DNA of 64,000 nt from positions 62,001 through 126,000 of the forward strand of contig NZ_QXQP01000001.1 of assembly GCF_003660265.1 (NCBI RefSeq), read 5' to 3'. How positions within the stretch are numbered: position 1 is the first letter of the stretch; every line of letters begins with the position of its first letter. The notes under the pieces were generated by a model. It did not search any database. It saw only the letters and a list, made by a program, of their open reading frames with translations, and was not told where the DNA came from. This DNA comes from Helicobacter mehlei. Lineage in GTDB: Bacteria > Campylobacterota > Campylobacteria > Campylobacterales > Helicobacteraceae. The translations under genes and the position numbers were made by a program. Shown here one piece after another: positions 8,826 through 17,691 of this stretch.

Positions 8826-9626
8826 ATGAGTGTCAAAAAAGAGTGGCTTTTAGAGGCTTTTATTAAAGCTTACCTAGATAGCCACACGCCCATTGGATCG
8901 GAGAGTTTGCGTCTGCTCTTGCAAGGAGAGGACATGCAGATTTCTTCTGCCACCATCCGCAATTATTTTAAACGCCTCACTTCTGAGGGAGCATTGCGTC
9001 AAAGCCACACCAGTGGTGGGCGTATCCCCACCACCCAAGCCCTCAAAGACTATTGGCGTGCCAAGTTAGACACCGCCACACTCTTAGAAGTGGATCTGAG
9101 TAAAATCCAAGAAGCCAGTGTCCGCTATGGAATCTTTAGTTTTGTTGAGCGTTACAAACAAGCCATCTTGCTAGGTGTCTATAACTTCCAAGAACGCTTT
9201 TTGATCCTGGATTTTGGGGCGACTCAGATGTTGCTAGCCTATAGCAAGAAACTCGAGTCCTTTTTAAAAGACTTGGTGGGGTTGGGGTGTCAGGCTATCC
9301 AAGATGCTGCGTTATTAGTGTGTATCACCAGTCTGGCCAAGCAAATTAAGAACTTCTATCAAGAACGTTTTTATTTTGGACTCTGTGCTCTAGCCCAGCT
9401 CTTGCTAGCCCAAACCAAGCATGAAAAGCTATTTTTGGAAATTTGCGAGGGGAGTGTTTTTTGGCATCTCAAGCAGGGCTTGCACTTTGAGCGTATTTTG
9501 CCCTTGGGCTTTTTGGGGGTGGTGCAATCCATCACAACACAAGGGCTAAAAAGTAAAATGCTTTGTGTGGGGAGCTTGGAGCGGGATTTTGAGGGGTTTT
9601 ACAGCGCGATCACGCGTGCATCTTAA
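8826..9626 (+). CDS. hrcA: Heat-shock repressor HrcA
   Basis: This transcriptional repressor of chaperone genes is 266 residues long. The N-terminal winged helix is clear: a helix with THTPIGSESL, then SSATIRNYFKRL as the recognition helix and TSGGRIPT as the wing, at about residues 19-75. The rest is the divergent dimerisation/GAF-like region. It is the first gene of hrcA-grpE-dnaK, as in H. pylori. The start is chosen from the promoter at 8784-8789. In H. pylori HrcA acts with HspR (established); I see no operator here that I can call with confidence. Confidence 0.92.
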   Translation: MSVKKEWLLEAFIKAYLDSHTPIGSESLRLLLQGEDMQISSATIRNYFKRLTSEGALRQSHTSGGRIPTTQALKDYWRAKLDTATLLEVDLSKIQEASVRYGIFSFVERYKQAILLGVYNFQERFLILDFGATQMLLAYSKKLESFLKDLVGLGCQAIQDAALLVCITSLAKQIKNFYQERFYFGLCALAQLLLAQTKHEKLFLEICEGSVFWHLKQGLHFERILPLGFLGVVQSITTQGLKSKMLCVGSLERDFEGFYSAITRAS

Positions 9627-9641
9627 GTGAAAGGGAAGAGA

Positions 9642-10169
9642 ATGGCAGAAAATGAAGAAGTGGTGGATCGAGAGGGAGAGATTATCCAACCTAATTTGGA
9701 TAAATCTGAAAAACCAGAGATTGACTACCAACTCAAATTCAAGGAGGCGCAAGATTTATATGTGCGCACCCATGCGGATTTTGAAAACGCTAAGAAAAGG
9801 CTAGAAAAAGACAAGGCGATGGCGTTAGAATACGCCTATGAAAAAATCGCTAACGATCTTTTGCCCGTGATTGATGCGTTGCATGCCGCTTTGCAGAGCG
9901 CACAAAAAGAGGAGGAAACCAGAGAGGCACAACCCATCTCTAAAGGGTTAGAACTCACCTTGCACAAAATGCATGAAGTACTCGCCAAACATGGCATTGA
10001 GTGTGTGGAGTGCGTGGCAGAATTTGACCCCAGCGTGCATAATGCGGTCATGCATGTGAGCGCAGAGCATAAGCAGGAAGGGGAGATTGTAGAGGTCTTC
10101 CAAAAAGGCTACAAGTATAAAGAGCGTTTATTGCGCCCTGCGATGGTGAGCATCGCTAAAAACAATTAA
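9642..10169 (+). CDS. grpE: Nucleotide exchange factor GrpE
   Basis: This cytoplasmic co-chaperone releases ADP from DnaK. The protein is 175 residues: an acidic N-terminal tail, a long coiled coil around [14 protein letters not shown] and a C-terminal beta domain with [10 protein letters not shown] and [16 protein letters not shown], the family signature. ATG 9642 follows GGGAAG; a GTG at 9627 adds five residues and is less likely. It lies 15 bases after hrcA and 21 before dnaK. Confidence 0.95.
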   Translation: MAENEEVVDREGEIIQPNLDKSEKPEIDYQLKFKEAQDLYVRTHADFENAKKRLEKDKAMALEYAYEKIANDLLPVIDALHAALQSAQKEEETREAQPISKGLELTLHKMHEVLAKHGIECVECVAEFDPSVHNAVMHVSAEHKQEGEIVEVFQKGYKYKERLLRPAMVSIAKNN

Positions 10170-10190
10170 TCTTAATACAAAGGATATAAA

Positions 10191-12059
10191 ATGGCAAAAG
10201 TGATCGGTATTGATCTAGGCACAACAAACTCTGCAATGGCAGTTTATGAGGGCAATGAGGCAAAAATCATCGCTAACAAAGAGGGCAAGAACACAACCCC
10301 CTCAGTGGTGGCTTTCACCGATAAAGGTGAAATCTTAGTGGGTGAGAGTGCTAAACGCCAGGCGGTTACCAACCCGGAAAAAACGATCTATTCGATCAAA
10401 CGAATCATGGGGTTGATGAGCAATGAAGACAAGGCACAAGAGGCTAAAAAACGTTTGCCCTATAAAATCGTGGATCGCAATGGGGCTTGTGCCATAGAAG
10501 TTGCGGGCAAAACCTACACCCCCCAAGAAATCTCGGCTAAAATTTTAATGAAACTCAAAGAGGATGCTGAGAGCTATTTAGGCGAACCTGTTACAGAGGC
10601 GGTGATCACCGTGCCCGCTTATTTTAATGACAGCCAAAGAAAAGCCACTAAAGAGGCGGGCACCATTGCGGGTTTAAATGTGTTGCGTATCATCAATGAG
10701 CCTACTTCAGCTGCCCTTGCCTATGGCTTGGACAAAAAAGAATCTGAAAAGATCATGGTTTATGACTTGGGCGGAGGGACATTTGATGTTACTGTGCTTG
10801 AAACAGGCGACAACGTCGTAGAGGTTTTGGCCACTGGTGGGGATGCTTTCTTGGGAGGCGATGACTTTGACAACCGCGTGATCGACTACATCGCCAAAGA
10901 ATTTGAAAGCGAGAACGGGATTGACATTAAAAAGGACATTATGGCGTTGCAACGCTTGAAGGAAGCTAGCGAGAATGCTAAAAAGGAACTCAGTTCCGCA
11001 CAAGAGAGCGAAATTAATCTGCCCTTTATCACAGCGGATGCGAGTGGTCCTAAACACTTAGTTAAAAAAATCACCCGTGCCAAGTTTGAAAGCTTGATTG
11101 ATGATTTGATTGAGGATACCATCAAGAAAATTGATAGTGTGATCCAAGATGCGGGCTTGAGCAAGGGGGATATTGCAGAAGTGGTCATGGTGGGGGGTTC
11201 TACGCGTATCCCAAAAGTGCAAGAGCGGGTTAAGGAGTTCATCAACAAAGATTTAAACAAGTCGGTTAATCCCGATGAGGTTGTGGCTGTGGGGGCGAGT
11301 ATCCAAGCGGGCGTGTTGAAGGGTGATGTCAAAGATGTCTTACTTTTAGATGTGATTCCTCTAAGCCTAGGCATTGAAACTTTGGGTGGGGTGATGACTA
11401 AGGTCATTGAAAAAGGCACGACCATCCCGGCTAAAAAAGCCCAAGTATTCTCTACGGCTGAGGATAACCAGCCTGCTGTGTCCATCTTGGTCTTGCAAGG
11501 TGAGCGCGAATTTTCTAAAGACAACAAGTCTCTAGGTAAGTTTGATCTCACCGGGATCGCCCCAGCTCCTAGAGGCGTGCCCCAAATTGAGGTTACCTTT
11601 GACATCGACGCTAATGGAATTTTGACCGTCTCGGCTAAGGACAAAAACACCGGCAAATCCCAAGAGATTAAAATCTCTGGTTCGAGTGGCTTGAGCGATA
11701 GCGAAATTGAAAAAATGGTCAAAGATGCGGAGTTGCACAAGGAGGAAGATCGCCGCCGTAAAGAGGTGGTGGAGGCTAAAAACCAAGCCGAGAGCCTCGC
11801 ACACCAAACCAAAAAGAGCTTAGAGGAGCACAAAGCCGGTCTAGAGCCCAGTGATGTGGAGAAAATCCAAGGCGCGCTCAACGATTTAGAAGCCACTCTT
11901 AAAGATGAGAGTGCAACTAAGGAGATGGTAGAAGCCAAGATGAAAGCCTTAGCGGAGAGTTCGCACAAGCTCACCGAGGCGATGATGAAAAAGGATCAAG
12001 GGGCAGCACAAACATCTAAGAAAAAAGAGGATGATGTGATTGATGCTGAAGTAGAGTAG
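10191..12059 (+). CDS. dnaK: Hsp70 chaperone DnaK
   Basis: This is the full-length 622-residue Hsp70. The ATPase domain starts with [14 protein letters not shown] and contains [11 protein letters not shown] near residue 195 and [12 protein letters not shown] near 335; the linker [15 protein letters not shown] near 380-395 leads into the substrate-binding domain. It ends in a charged tail DDVIDAEVE. The ribosome site AAAGGA precedes ATG 10191. The protein folds and refolds clients with GrpE and a DnaJ encoded elsewhere. Large antisense frames across this gene are composition shadows. Confidence 0.99.
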   Translation: MAKVIGIDLGTTNSAMAVYEGNEAKIIANKEGKNTTPSVVAFTDKGEILVGESAKRQAVTNPEKTIYSIKRIMGLMSNEDKAQEAKKRLPYKIVDRNGACAIEVAGKTYTPQEISAKILMKLKEDAESYLGEPVTEAVITVPAYFNDSQRKATKEAGTIAGLNVLRIINEPTSAALAYGLDKKESEKIMVYDLGGGTFDVTVLETGDNVVEVLATGGDAFLGGDDFDNRVIDYIAKEFESENGIDIKKDIMALQRLKEASENAKKELSSAQESEINLPFITADASGPKHLVKKITRAKFESLIDDLIEDTIKKIDSVIQDAGLSKGDIAEVVMVGGSTRIPKVQERVKEFINKDLNKSVNPDEVVAVGASIQAGVLKGDVKDVLLLDVIPLSLGIETLGGVMTKVIEKGTTIPAKKAQVFSTAEDNQPAVSILVLQGEREFSKDNKSLGKFDLTGIAPAPRGVPQIEVTFDIDANGILTVSAKDKNTGKSQEIKISGSSGLSDSEIEKMVKDAELHKEEDRRRKEVVEAKNQAESLAHQTKKSLEEHKAGLEPSDVEKIQGALNDLEATLKDESATKEMVEAKMKALAESSHKLTEAMMKKDQGAAQTSKKKEDDVIDAEVE

Positions 12060-12209
12060 GGGGTGGAACCCACGCATTTAGGGAGTCTTAGCACCCAAGG
12101 TAACCCTTTCTGTGGAGGGGGGAACACCTTGCGTTGTCCCAAGCATGGATGGGTTTTTAGACTCCAATTCTCTTACCTACGCCAATGGGGCATGTAAGAG
12201 CCCACTTGA

Positions 12210-12749
12210 TCCGACCAGCTACACTTTAGACAACCACACCCTAGCCCTAACAAACGCAACGAGTCTCACCAATCCCTGCCTCCTCACCAAAAAGGGGATG
12301 ATGCACACATCTCCAAGGATAGACTCTTAATCTGTGCCAACTTTGAATCCCAAAGCACCCAAAAGGCGTTAAAATCTTGGATTTACCAACCCACCGTAAA
12401 GCCTCTAGCTTTAGTTGTGGGGAGTATGTCAAGAGATCATGTCTTGCACTTCAGCACGTAAGGCTTGAGAATAGAGGCCAATTTTGCTAGCCAAACTTTC
12501 CACACACTTGAACTCACAGAAGAGATTTTAGAATCTCAAGAGAGCTTTAGGGTGATGGTGCTCAAAATCTGTGCCGAAGTTCTTGCTTGCGTGGTGGAAA
12601 AACATCTGCCTTTTGAAGACTTCTCAATTGGCTTTACCGGCAATCCAACACATATGAAAGTGTTTTTTGGTTCCACTTCACCAATGTCTATACACACACT
12701 TACTGGTGTAGTTGCGGGGTTTGTTCGTGCAAGATTAGGGCACAATTAA
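12210..12749 (+). pseudogene. Possible decayed gene downstream of dnaK
   Basis: The 757-base stretch 12060-12816 has no complete convincing gene. One frame is open from 12210, is interrupted by a single TAA at 12459-12461, and continues to 12749 with protein-like composition (for example FESQSTQKALKSW before the stop and TLELTEEILESQESF after it). No good start codon or ribosome site precedes either half. I do not recognise the product. It could be the remnant of a gene lost in this strain, or the 3' half from TTG 12465 could be a small real gene of 94 residues. Confidence 0.35.
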
Positions 12750-12772
12750 GCTTATATTTAACTAGGACTAGC

Positions 12773-12778
12773 TAGAAT
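12773..12778 (+). promoter_or_regulatory. Probable -10 box of the DUF1104 gene at 12817
   Basis: TAGAAT lies 38 bases before the ATG at 12817, with an AAAGGG ribosome site between. Confidence 0.45.
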
Positions 12779-12816
12779 AGCGATCGTTTTTTATTTCAAT
12801 CACAAAGGGTCGGTTT

Positions 12817-13434
12817 ATGCGTCGGTTTTTAGGAATTTTTTTGATGGGCATGTTGTCTTTGGGTGTTGCAAACGCTAAAGATTACTCTAGTCTAAGTGGT
12901 CCAGAGTTGCTCAAGTTAGCCGGTAAGGTGCCAGCTGAAGATGCTTTGGATTTGCGTGCAGCGGTCCATAAGCATGTTGAGAGCTTAAAAACAGCCAAGG
13001 CTAAAAATAGCTTCAAATGGAAATTCAAGCAAGCAGCTGAAGCCCACTTTAAGAAAATGAAAAAGAAAGATTTTGTGGCTATGCGCGAAGAAATCCGCAA
13101 GGAATTTGAAAGTGCCACAAAAGAGCATTCTCCTGACGAACTCAAAGAAATGGGTCTAGCCGGAGTCCATGTTTGTAAGGGTGAGGTGCGTAAAGTGTGG
13201 TGTGCTTCTAAAAAGAAAAGGGGAGCGCATAAGGAAGGTGCTCACAAAGAGGGCAAAGCCCACGGACACCATGGCGGACACCATGAGGGTGGTCATAAAG
13301 GCATGGAGAAATCTGGTACTGGTAAGGGCGGATCTATGGAACACATGGAACATGGCGACAAAGAAATGCCAAAAGCCCCTGCTAAGAGTGGTGGTGCTGG
13401 AGAACAAGCTCCAAAATCAGAGGCACAACACTAG
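12817..13434 (+). CDS. Secreted DUF1104-type protein with His/Gly-rich tail
   Basis: This 205-residue protein has a signal peptide (basic MRR, hydrophobic core, cleavage near GVANA-KD). The DUF1104-like region, residues ~24-115, starts LSGPELLKLAGKVP and is helical and charged; this family is largely confined to Helicobacter and has no settled function. After two cysteines (HVCKG, VWCAS) comes a His/Gly/Lys-rich tail from about residue 135, with clusters such as HGHHGGHHEGGH and MEHMEHGD, suited to binding Ni, Zn or Cu. It precedes a paralogue at 13533 and then catalase. A role in metal binding is inferred. Confidence 0.8.
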   Translation: MRRFLGIFLMGMLSLGVANAKDYSSLSGPELLKLAGKVPAEDALDLRAAVHKHVESLKTAKAKNSFKWKFKQAAEAHFKKMKKKDFVAMREEIRKEFESATKEHSPDELKEMGLAGVHVCKGEVRKVWCASKKKRGAHKEGAHKEGKAHGHHGGHHEGGHKGMEKSGTGKGGSMEHMEHGDKEMPKAPAKSGGAGEQAPKSEAQH

Positions 13435-13456
13435 TAGTCTATAGTCTGGAACTTTA

Positions 13457-13472
13457 GGGTCCTTTGGGACCC
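13457..13472 (+). terminator. Possible terminator between the two DUF1104 genes
   Basis: GGGTCC and GGACCC form a six-pair stem with loop TTTG, 22 bases after the stop, followed by ATGCTTTTATTCC. The U-run is weak and interrupted, so read-through into the paralogue is possible. Confidence 0.5.
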
Positions 13473-13532
13473 ATGCTTTTATTCCTTTCTGTCTTTTTCT
13501 CTTTTTTAAATTTTCAGTGTTGGGAGGTGTGT

Positions 13533-14078
13533 ATGAAATCTGTAAAATTGGGCTTATCGTCTTTGATCTTGGCTGGTTTATGCACAGGCTTGTGGGCAAA
13601 TGAGGTCTCTTTTAAAAATAAGAGCAACCAAGAGCTAATCGAGTTAGCGGGCAAAGTGGCTCCCAATGAGGTCCCAGATTACCAAATGGAGCTCTTTAAG
13701 CGCATGAAGGGCATGGGTGCGGAGCAAAAAAAGGAATTCCATGACCAACTAAAAAAGGCCGCGGATAAAAACACCGAAAACATGACCATGGAGGAGTTTG
13801 AAAAACGCCGTGAGGCTATCCGTGCAGCTATCAAAGCGCGCATTGCTAAAATGACGCGTGCAGAATATAAAAATAGCGGTTTATCTGTCAAGTCTTGTAA
13901 TTGCCATGCTAGGTGTAATTGCGATGTTGCAGGGCTTGTACCTGTGGCAAACACGGGCACAAGCACGATCGCAAACACAAACCCGGGCATGAGCACCACG
14001 AGCACGAGAATAAACACGAATCCTAGTCGCATTCTAGCTTTTCTTGAAGACCCGTCTAAAATGGGTCTTTTCTTATAA
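13533..14078 (+). CDS. Secreted DUF1104-type paralogue; C-terminus apparently frameshifted
   Basis: ATG 13533 follows a strong GGGAGG site, and the first 22 residues are a signal peptide ending LWANE. The DUF1104-like part begins SNQELIELAGKVAP and resembles the gene at 12817. After the Cys-rich SCNCHARCNC the reading frame gives a Thr/Asn-rich tail, ending at 14078 inside a terminator hairpin. In another frame the same bases read CRACTCGKHGHKH and then a His-rich tail to a TAG at 14024-14026, just before the hairpin. The intact gene therefore probably ended at 14026, and a small indel near 13922-13932 has broken it, or the assembly has an error there. Confidence 0.75.
   Translation: MKSVKLGLSSLILAGLCTGLWANEVSFKNKSNQELIELAGKVAPNEVPDYQMELFKRMKGMGAEQKKEFHDQLKKAADKNTENMTMEEFEKRREAIRAAIKARIAKMTRAEYKNSGLSVKSCNCHARCNCDVAGLVPVANTGTSTIANTNPGMSTTSTRINTNPSRILAFLEDPSKMGLFL
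14047..14074 (+). terminator. Intrinsic terminator after the second DUF1104 gene
   Basis: AAGACCC (14047-14053), a nine-base loop, GGGTCTT (14063-14069), then TTCTT. It overlaps the last codons of the current reading frame but lies 20 bases after the stop of the alternative His-rich frame, which supports that frame as the original one. Confidence 0.8.
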
Positions 14079-14164
14079 TGACCACATAGTTACCATACAT
14101 AACATTTTGAGAATTTAGTTGGGTTTTTGTTTCCTTTTAAGGCTTAGATAGAGTGTTTTTGTGC

Positions 14165-14170
14165 TACACT
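14165..14170 (+). promoter_or_regulatory. Probable katA promoter -10
   Basis: TGCTACACT forms an extended -10 (TGn plus TACACT), 50 bases before the katA ATG. No perfect Fur box is visible in the 141-base gap. Confidence 0.4.
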
Positions 14171-14219
14171 TCTGGGTGAATCCACTAGGGTTCTAAATAA
14201 AATATAAAGGATTTTCCCA

Positions 14220-15701
14220 ATGAAACACAAAGAAGTTGTTTTAACCACCGCAACGGGAACGCCCATTGCCAATAACCAAGATGTTTTGACTGCAGGTCCA
14301 AGAGGTCCAGTGCTCTTACAAAGCACTTGGTTTCTAGAAAAATTAGCCCATTTTGATCGCGAGCGCATTCCTGAGAGGGTGGTGCATGCCAAGGGTAGCG
14401 GGGCTTATGGCACTTTTACAGTTACCAAAGACATCACTAAATACACCAAAGCTAAAATCTTTAGTAAAGTGGGCAAAAAAACCCCTTGCTTCTTCCGCTT
14501 TTCCACCGTGGCAGGTGAAAAAGGCTCTGCTGATGCTGAGAGGGACCCACGTGGCTTTGCGATGAAGTATTACACCGAAGAGGGCAACTGGGATTTGGTC
14601 GGCAATAACACCCCTGTGTTTTTCGTGCGCGATCCCATCAAATTCCCCGACTTCATCCACACCCAAAAACGCCACCCACAAACCAACCTACGGGACAACA
14701 CAATGGTGTGGGATTTTTGGAGCAATGTGCCTGAGAGTTTGCACCAAGTTACCATTGTGATGAGCGATCGGGGTATTCCCGATGGTTATCGCCACATGCA
14801 CGGCTTTGGTAGCCATACCTTCAGCTTGATCAATGCCAAAAACCAACGCTTTTGGGTGAAGTTCCACCTTAAAAGCATGCAAGGGATCAAGAATCTCACC
14901 AGCGAAGAGGCTGCTAAGGTGCGCGCACACGATCTAGATTCCGCCCAAAGGGATTTATTTGAAGCCATCGAGCGGGGCGACTACCCTAAATGGAGAATGT
15001 CTATCCAAGTGATGCCTGAGAGCGAAGCCAAGACCTATCGTTTCCATCCTTTTGATGTTACCAAGACTTGGAGTCAAAAAGATTATCCGCTGATCGAGGT
15101 AGGGATTGTAGAGCTCAACAAGAACCCAGAAAACTATTTTGCCGAGGTGGAGCAATCCGCTTTCACCCCTGCTAATGTTGTCCCGGGTATTGGCTATAGT
15201 CCCGATCGCATGTTGCAGGGCCGTCTTTTCTCTTATGGGGACACACACCGCTACCGGCTAGGCGTTAATTACACCCAATTACCCGTGAATGCGCCCCGTT
15301 GCCCCTTCCATAGCTCTTCTAGAGATGGTTTTATGACCAATGGTTATTATGGTTCCATGATTAACTATAACCCTAGTTCTTTCCCGGGCTATAAAGAGGA
15401 TCCCAATGCCAAAGAGCCTAAACTAGACTTAGCCAAGCTAGAGGATGAGTTTGCTGCCTATGACTATAATTTTAGGGATTATGACACAGACTACTACACC
15501 CAACCTGGCGATCTCTACCGCCTCATGCCCAAAGATGAAAAGGAGAGGACTTGCCTTAACATCGTGCATTCTATGCATGGCGTGCCCGATAACATTGTAA
15601 AACGCCAAATCGAGCACTTCAAAAAAGCCGATGCTAATTATGGCAAACGGGTTGCAGAGCTGTGGGCACAAATGAAACGCATGCATAAAAACAAGGCATA
15701 G
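14220..15701 (+). CDS. katA: Monofunctional haem catalase
   Basis: This enzyme breaks hydrogen peroxide into water and oxygen. The 493-residue clade 3 catalase has the catalytic H56 (ERVVHAKG), N129 in VGNNTPVF and the haem-ligand tyrosine Y339 in [12 protein letters not shown], identical in numbering to H. pylori KatA. It ends in a Lys-rich tail (KRMHKNKA), as H. pylori KatA does. No N-terminal signal is visible. The AAAGGA site precedes ATG 14220. The kapA-like gene follows 18 bases downstream in the classical katA-kapA order. Confidence 0.98.
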   Translation: MKHKEVVLTTATGTPIANNQDVLTAGPRGPVLLQSTWFLEKLAHFDRERIPERVVHAKGSGAYGTFTVTKDITKYTKAKIFSKVGKKTPCFFRFSTVAGEKGSADAERDPRGFAMKYYTEEGNWDLVGNNTPVFFVRDPIKFPDFIHTQKRHPQTNLRDNTMVWDFWSNVPESLHQVTIVMSDRGIPDGYRHMHGFGSHTFSLINAKNQRFWVKFHLKSMQGIKNLTSEEAAKVRAHDLDSAQRDLFEAIERGDYPKWRMSIQVMPESEAKTYRFHPFDVTKTWSQKDYPLIEVGIVELNKNPENYFAEVEQSAFTPANVVPGIGYSPDRMLQGRLFSYGDTHRYRLGVNYTQLPVNAPRCPFHSSSRDGFMTNGYYGSMINYNPSSFPGYKEDPNAKEPKLDLAKLEDEFAAYDYNFRDYDTDYYTQPGDLYRLMPKDEKERTCLNIVHSMHGVPDNIVKRQIEHFKKADANYGKRVAELWAQMKRMHKNKA

Positions 15702-15719
15702 ATTAGGTTTGGAGCAAAT

Positions 15720-16574
15720 ATGCAACGCAGAGATTTTATCAAAACGGGCATTATGGGAACGGGTATGTTGGTTGGGGCTGGCTTTTTGGGGGCTAGCCAG
15801 TCCCCTTCTCCGAAGTCTAAAAGACACCGCCTCCACCTGGATTATGAAATCCATGTAGCGTCCTCCAAACAAACAAAAATGTGGGTTCCCCTCCCCCTAG
15901 CCACAAACTACCAGCAACCCAGCAATCTTCGTGTGCATGGCAATTATACCCATTTGGAGGCTAGGGACGCTGATCAGGTGCCCATGTTGCATGTGGTGTT
16001 TGACAAGCAAGAGCCCGTTAAGCGCGTGCAGATTCAAGTGGATGTGTGGCAACTAGATGCTATTTCTGCCAGCCAAGATTCACAAGACTTGGCGCGCTTT
16101 TTGGAACCCACGCGCTATATCCCAGTCAATCTAGAGACTATCAAACAAGCAAAGGAGTTGGCCGGGCTCTCTGCCAAACAGAGCGTGGATCGCTACTATG
16201 CGTGGGCTAAGGACCATGGGACAACCGCTACCTTTGTTTCACTATGCAGGAGTGCAGGTATTCCAGCTAGAGAGGTGCAGGGTTTTGAGTTAGGGCATAA
16301 GTTGGCTTTAGGCGTGAAAAGCGAGGTCTTTTTGCCTAGTGCGGGTTGGGTGCGCTACGATCTGCAAGGTGCGCGCAATTCCAAATTAGATGGGCGAGGT
16401 CGCTGGATAGGGGATTTTGTTGCGCTCAATTTTCAAAAAGATACGCCCTTGGATCGCTTCTTAATCGATTCGTTTAACGGGGCGTTTGCTCTGATTGATG
16501 GGGATAATTTGGCTTACTACGATGCGAGCTATTTTATCCAAGATCTGAGCTATAAGACACTCCACGCCGTTTAA
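15720..16574 (+). CDS. kapA: KapA-like Tat-exported protein with degenerate transglutaminase fold
   Basis: The name rests on its place directly after katA and on the twin-arginine leader: RRDFIK at residues 3-8 and a hydrophobic stretch to LGAS near 26. H. pylori KapA is a reported Tat substrate tied to catalase. Residues ~170-220 look like a transglutaminase-like core (LCRSAGIPAREVQGF, then EVFLPSAGWVRYDL). The usual catalytic Cys (GxC upstream of the R) is absent, GTT standing near its place, and the HAW histidine before EVF reads VKS. It is therefore likely a non-catalytic binding fold. Substrate and exact partner are unproven. Confidence 0.75.
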   Translation: MQRRDFIKTGIMGTGMLVGAGFLGASQSPSPKSKRHRLHLDYEIHVASSKQTKMWVPLPLATNYQQPSNLRVHGNYTHLEARDADQVPMLHVVFDKQEPVKRVQIQVDVWQLDAISASQDSQDLARFLEPTRYIPVNLETIKQAKELAGLSAKQSVDRYYAWAKDHGTTATFVSLCRSAGIPAREVQGFELGHKLALGVKSEVFLPSAGWVRYDLQGARNSKLDGRGRWIGDFVALNFQKDTPLDRFLIDSFNGAFALIDGDNLAYYDASYFIQDLSYKTLHAV

Positions 16575-16617
16575 AAAGAGTGGAGGCGGGTTGGCGTAGG
16601 CTTAGTATGGGGATCGG

Positions 16618-16833
16618 ATGGAATTTTTAAAAAAACTCCTTATGGAGTATAAAACGAAACTCTTTGTGATTTACTGGCTCCGTTGGATGCTTTCCGCTGT
16701 GGTCATGTTGCCCTTCATGCTTCTGTTTGAGTGGATGCACACCCCCCTTTGGCTCAATCTTTTCTTAGGGCAGACCATCGGGGCCGTCATTTTCTTTAAG
16801 ATCGATAAATTTATCTTCCGCAAGCAAGATTAG
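16618..16833 (+). CDS. Small two-helix membrane protein
   Basis: This 71-residue protein has two probable transmembrane helices, about residues 15-38 and 45-60, and a basic C-terminus KFIFRKQD. It lies 43 bases after the kapA-like gene on the same strand, so it may be the last gene of the catalase unit. I recognise no named family and cannot assign a function. Confidence 0.6.
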   Translation: MEFLKKLLMEYKTKLFVIYWLRWMLSAVVMLPFMLLFEWMHTPLWLNLFLGQTIGAVIFFKIDKFIFRKQD

Positions 16834-16904
16834 TTTTAGTCTTGCCTGAGCAACCGCGCCACAGACTCCAAGTTTAGAAATCCCAGCGTGGCACTGGATT
16901 TTCT

Positions 16905-17636
16905 TTAAACACACTCCAACATTAAACGTGCCATTAAGGATAATTCCAACTTGTCAGAAAAGTGTTCTTTGTTTTGAGCAGGCAGAGTGCTTAAGCGTGT
17001 GGTGGGGTTATTCCCATAGAGATCAAGATGTTGGATGTGGCATTGCTTGCCCAGTTTTTGTGTCCAAAAAGTGGCTTGTTTTTGGGCTTTTTGCACCAAG
17101 ACACCTTGCAAAGAAGTCCAGTCTAAATCTTCTGTTTTGAAGTGCAGGGCTGGGGTATTGAGCACAAAAAGCGTGCTCTTAGCCGCCACTTGTGCAATTT
17201 TATCGCGCAAGGTTTCATATTGGGATAGCGCGGAGGCTTTGAAGCTACAGCCCATATCCGCATAGAGTTTATAGCCAGTCAAAACTTGCCTGTTGTCCTT
17301 ATCAAAGGTGTAGTTGGGCTTGAGGCTATAACTGGTCGCATGGCACAAGTTGGCATTTTTAACAAGCTTATTGATCTCTGAAAAGCCCGCTTTGATACTT
17401 TCCTCTTGTTGGGGGCTTAGAACCGGCGCACTCAGTAGGGCATTTGCACTGCTAAAAACAAGGTGTGTAGTGTAGGTTTTGGGTGTAACCTCTTGGGTGG
17501 TTTGGATTTCTAAGGTGATTTGGGTTTTATCCTTGTTGGATGCGTGCTTACTCAAGACAAAACGCTCAAAGGCTAATCCGCCTATGAAAAAACCCAAAAA
17601 AACAAGCCCCATCCCGATCGTAGCTAATTTCTTCAT
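16905..17636 (-). CDS. Periplasmic SIMPL (DUF541)-like protein
   Basis: This 243-residue protein has an N-terminal membrane anchor or signal (residues ~5-28). The body resembles SIMPL/DUF541 proteins in having LSPQQEESIKAGFSEINKL, then LKPNYTFD, then LTGYKLYADM, the usual 'P.Y.y......GY.....' pattern. Cysteines at CHATSY, GCSF, KQCHI and LECV could form disulfides. The family has no defined biochemical activity. ATG 17636 has AAGGGG upstream and a TAGAAT -10 at 17669-17664. Confidence 0.65.
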   Translation of the reverse strand: MKKLATIGMGLVFLGFFIGGLAFERFVLSKHASNKDKTQITLEIQTTQEVTPKTYTTHLVFSSANALLSAPVLSPQQEESIKAGFSEINKLVKNANLCHATSYSLKPNYTFDKDNRQVLTGYKLYADMGCSFKASALSQYETLRDKIAQVAAKSTLFVLNTPALHFKTEDLDWTSLQGVLVQKAQKQATFWTQKLGKQCHIQHLDLYGNNPTTRLSTLPAQNKEHFSDKLELSLMARLMLECV

Positions 17637-17663
17637 GTCATCCCCTTAAGTTAAATGGGGGTG

Positions 17664-17669
17664 ATTCTA
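17664..17669 (-). promoter_or_regulatory. Probable -10 box of the SIMPL-like gene
   Basis: TAGAAT on the minus strand, preceded by GC, 28 bases before the ATG at 17636. Confidence 0.45.
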
Positions 17670-17691
17670 GCGATCTTAAGACAACATAGCC

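Noticed and set aside
10886-11974. Long antisense frame (362 residues) across dnaK
   Set aside because: It lies fully within dnaK, has Ser/Leu-rich low-complexity composition and no ribosome site; it is a codon-bias shadow.
12112-12330. 72-residue frame at 12112
   Set aside because: It has no ribosome site and overlaps the better-composed frame in the same region; composition looks random.
15438-15872. Antisense frame of 144 residues over katA/kapA
   Set aside because: It spans two well-supported genes and their junction and has no start signals or family resemblance.
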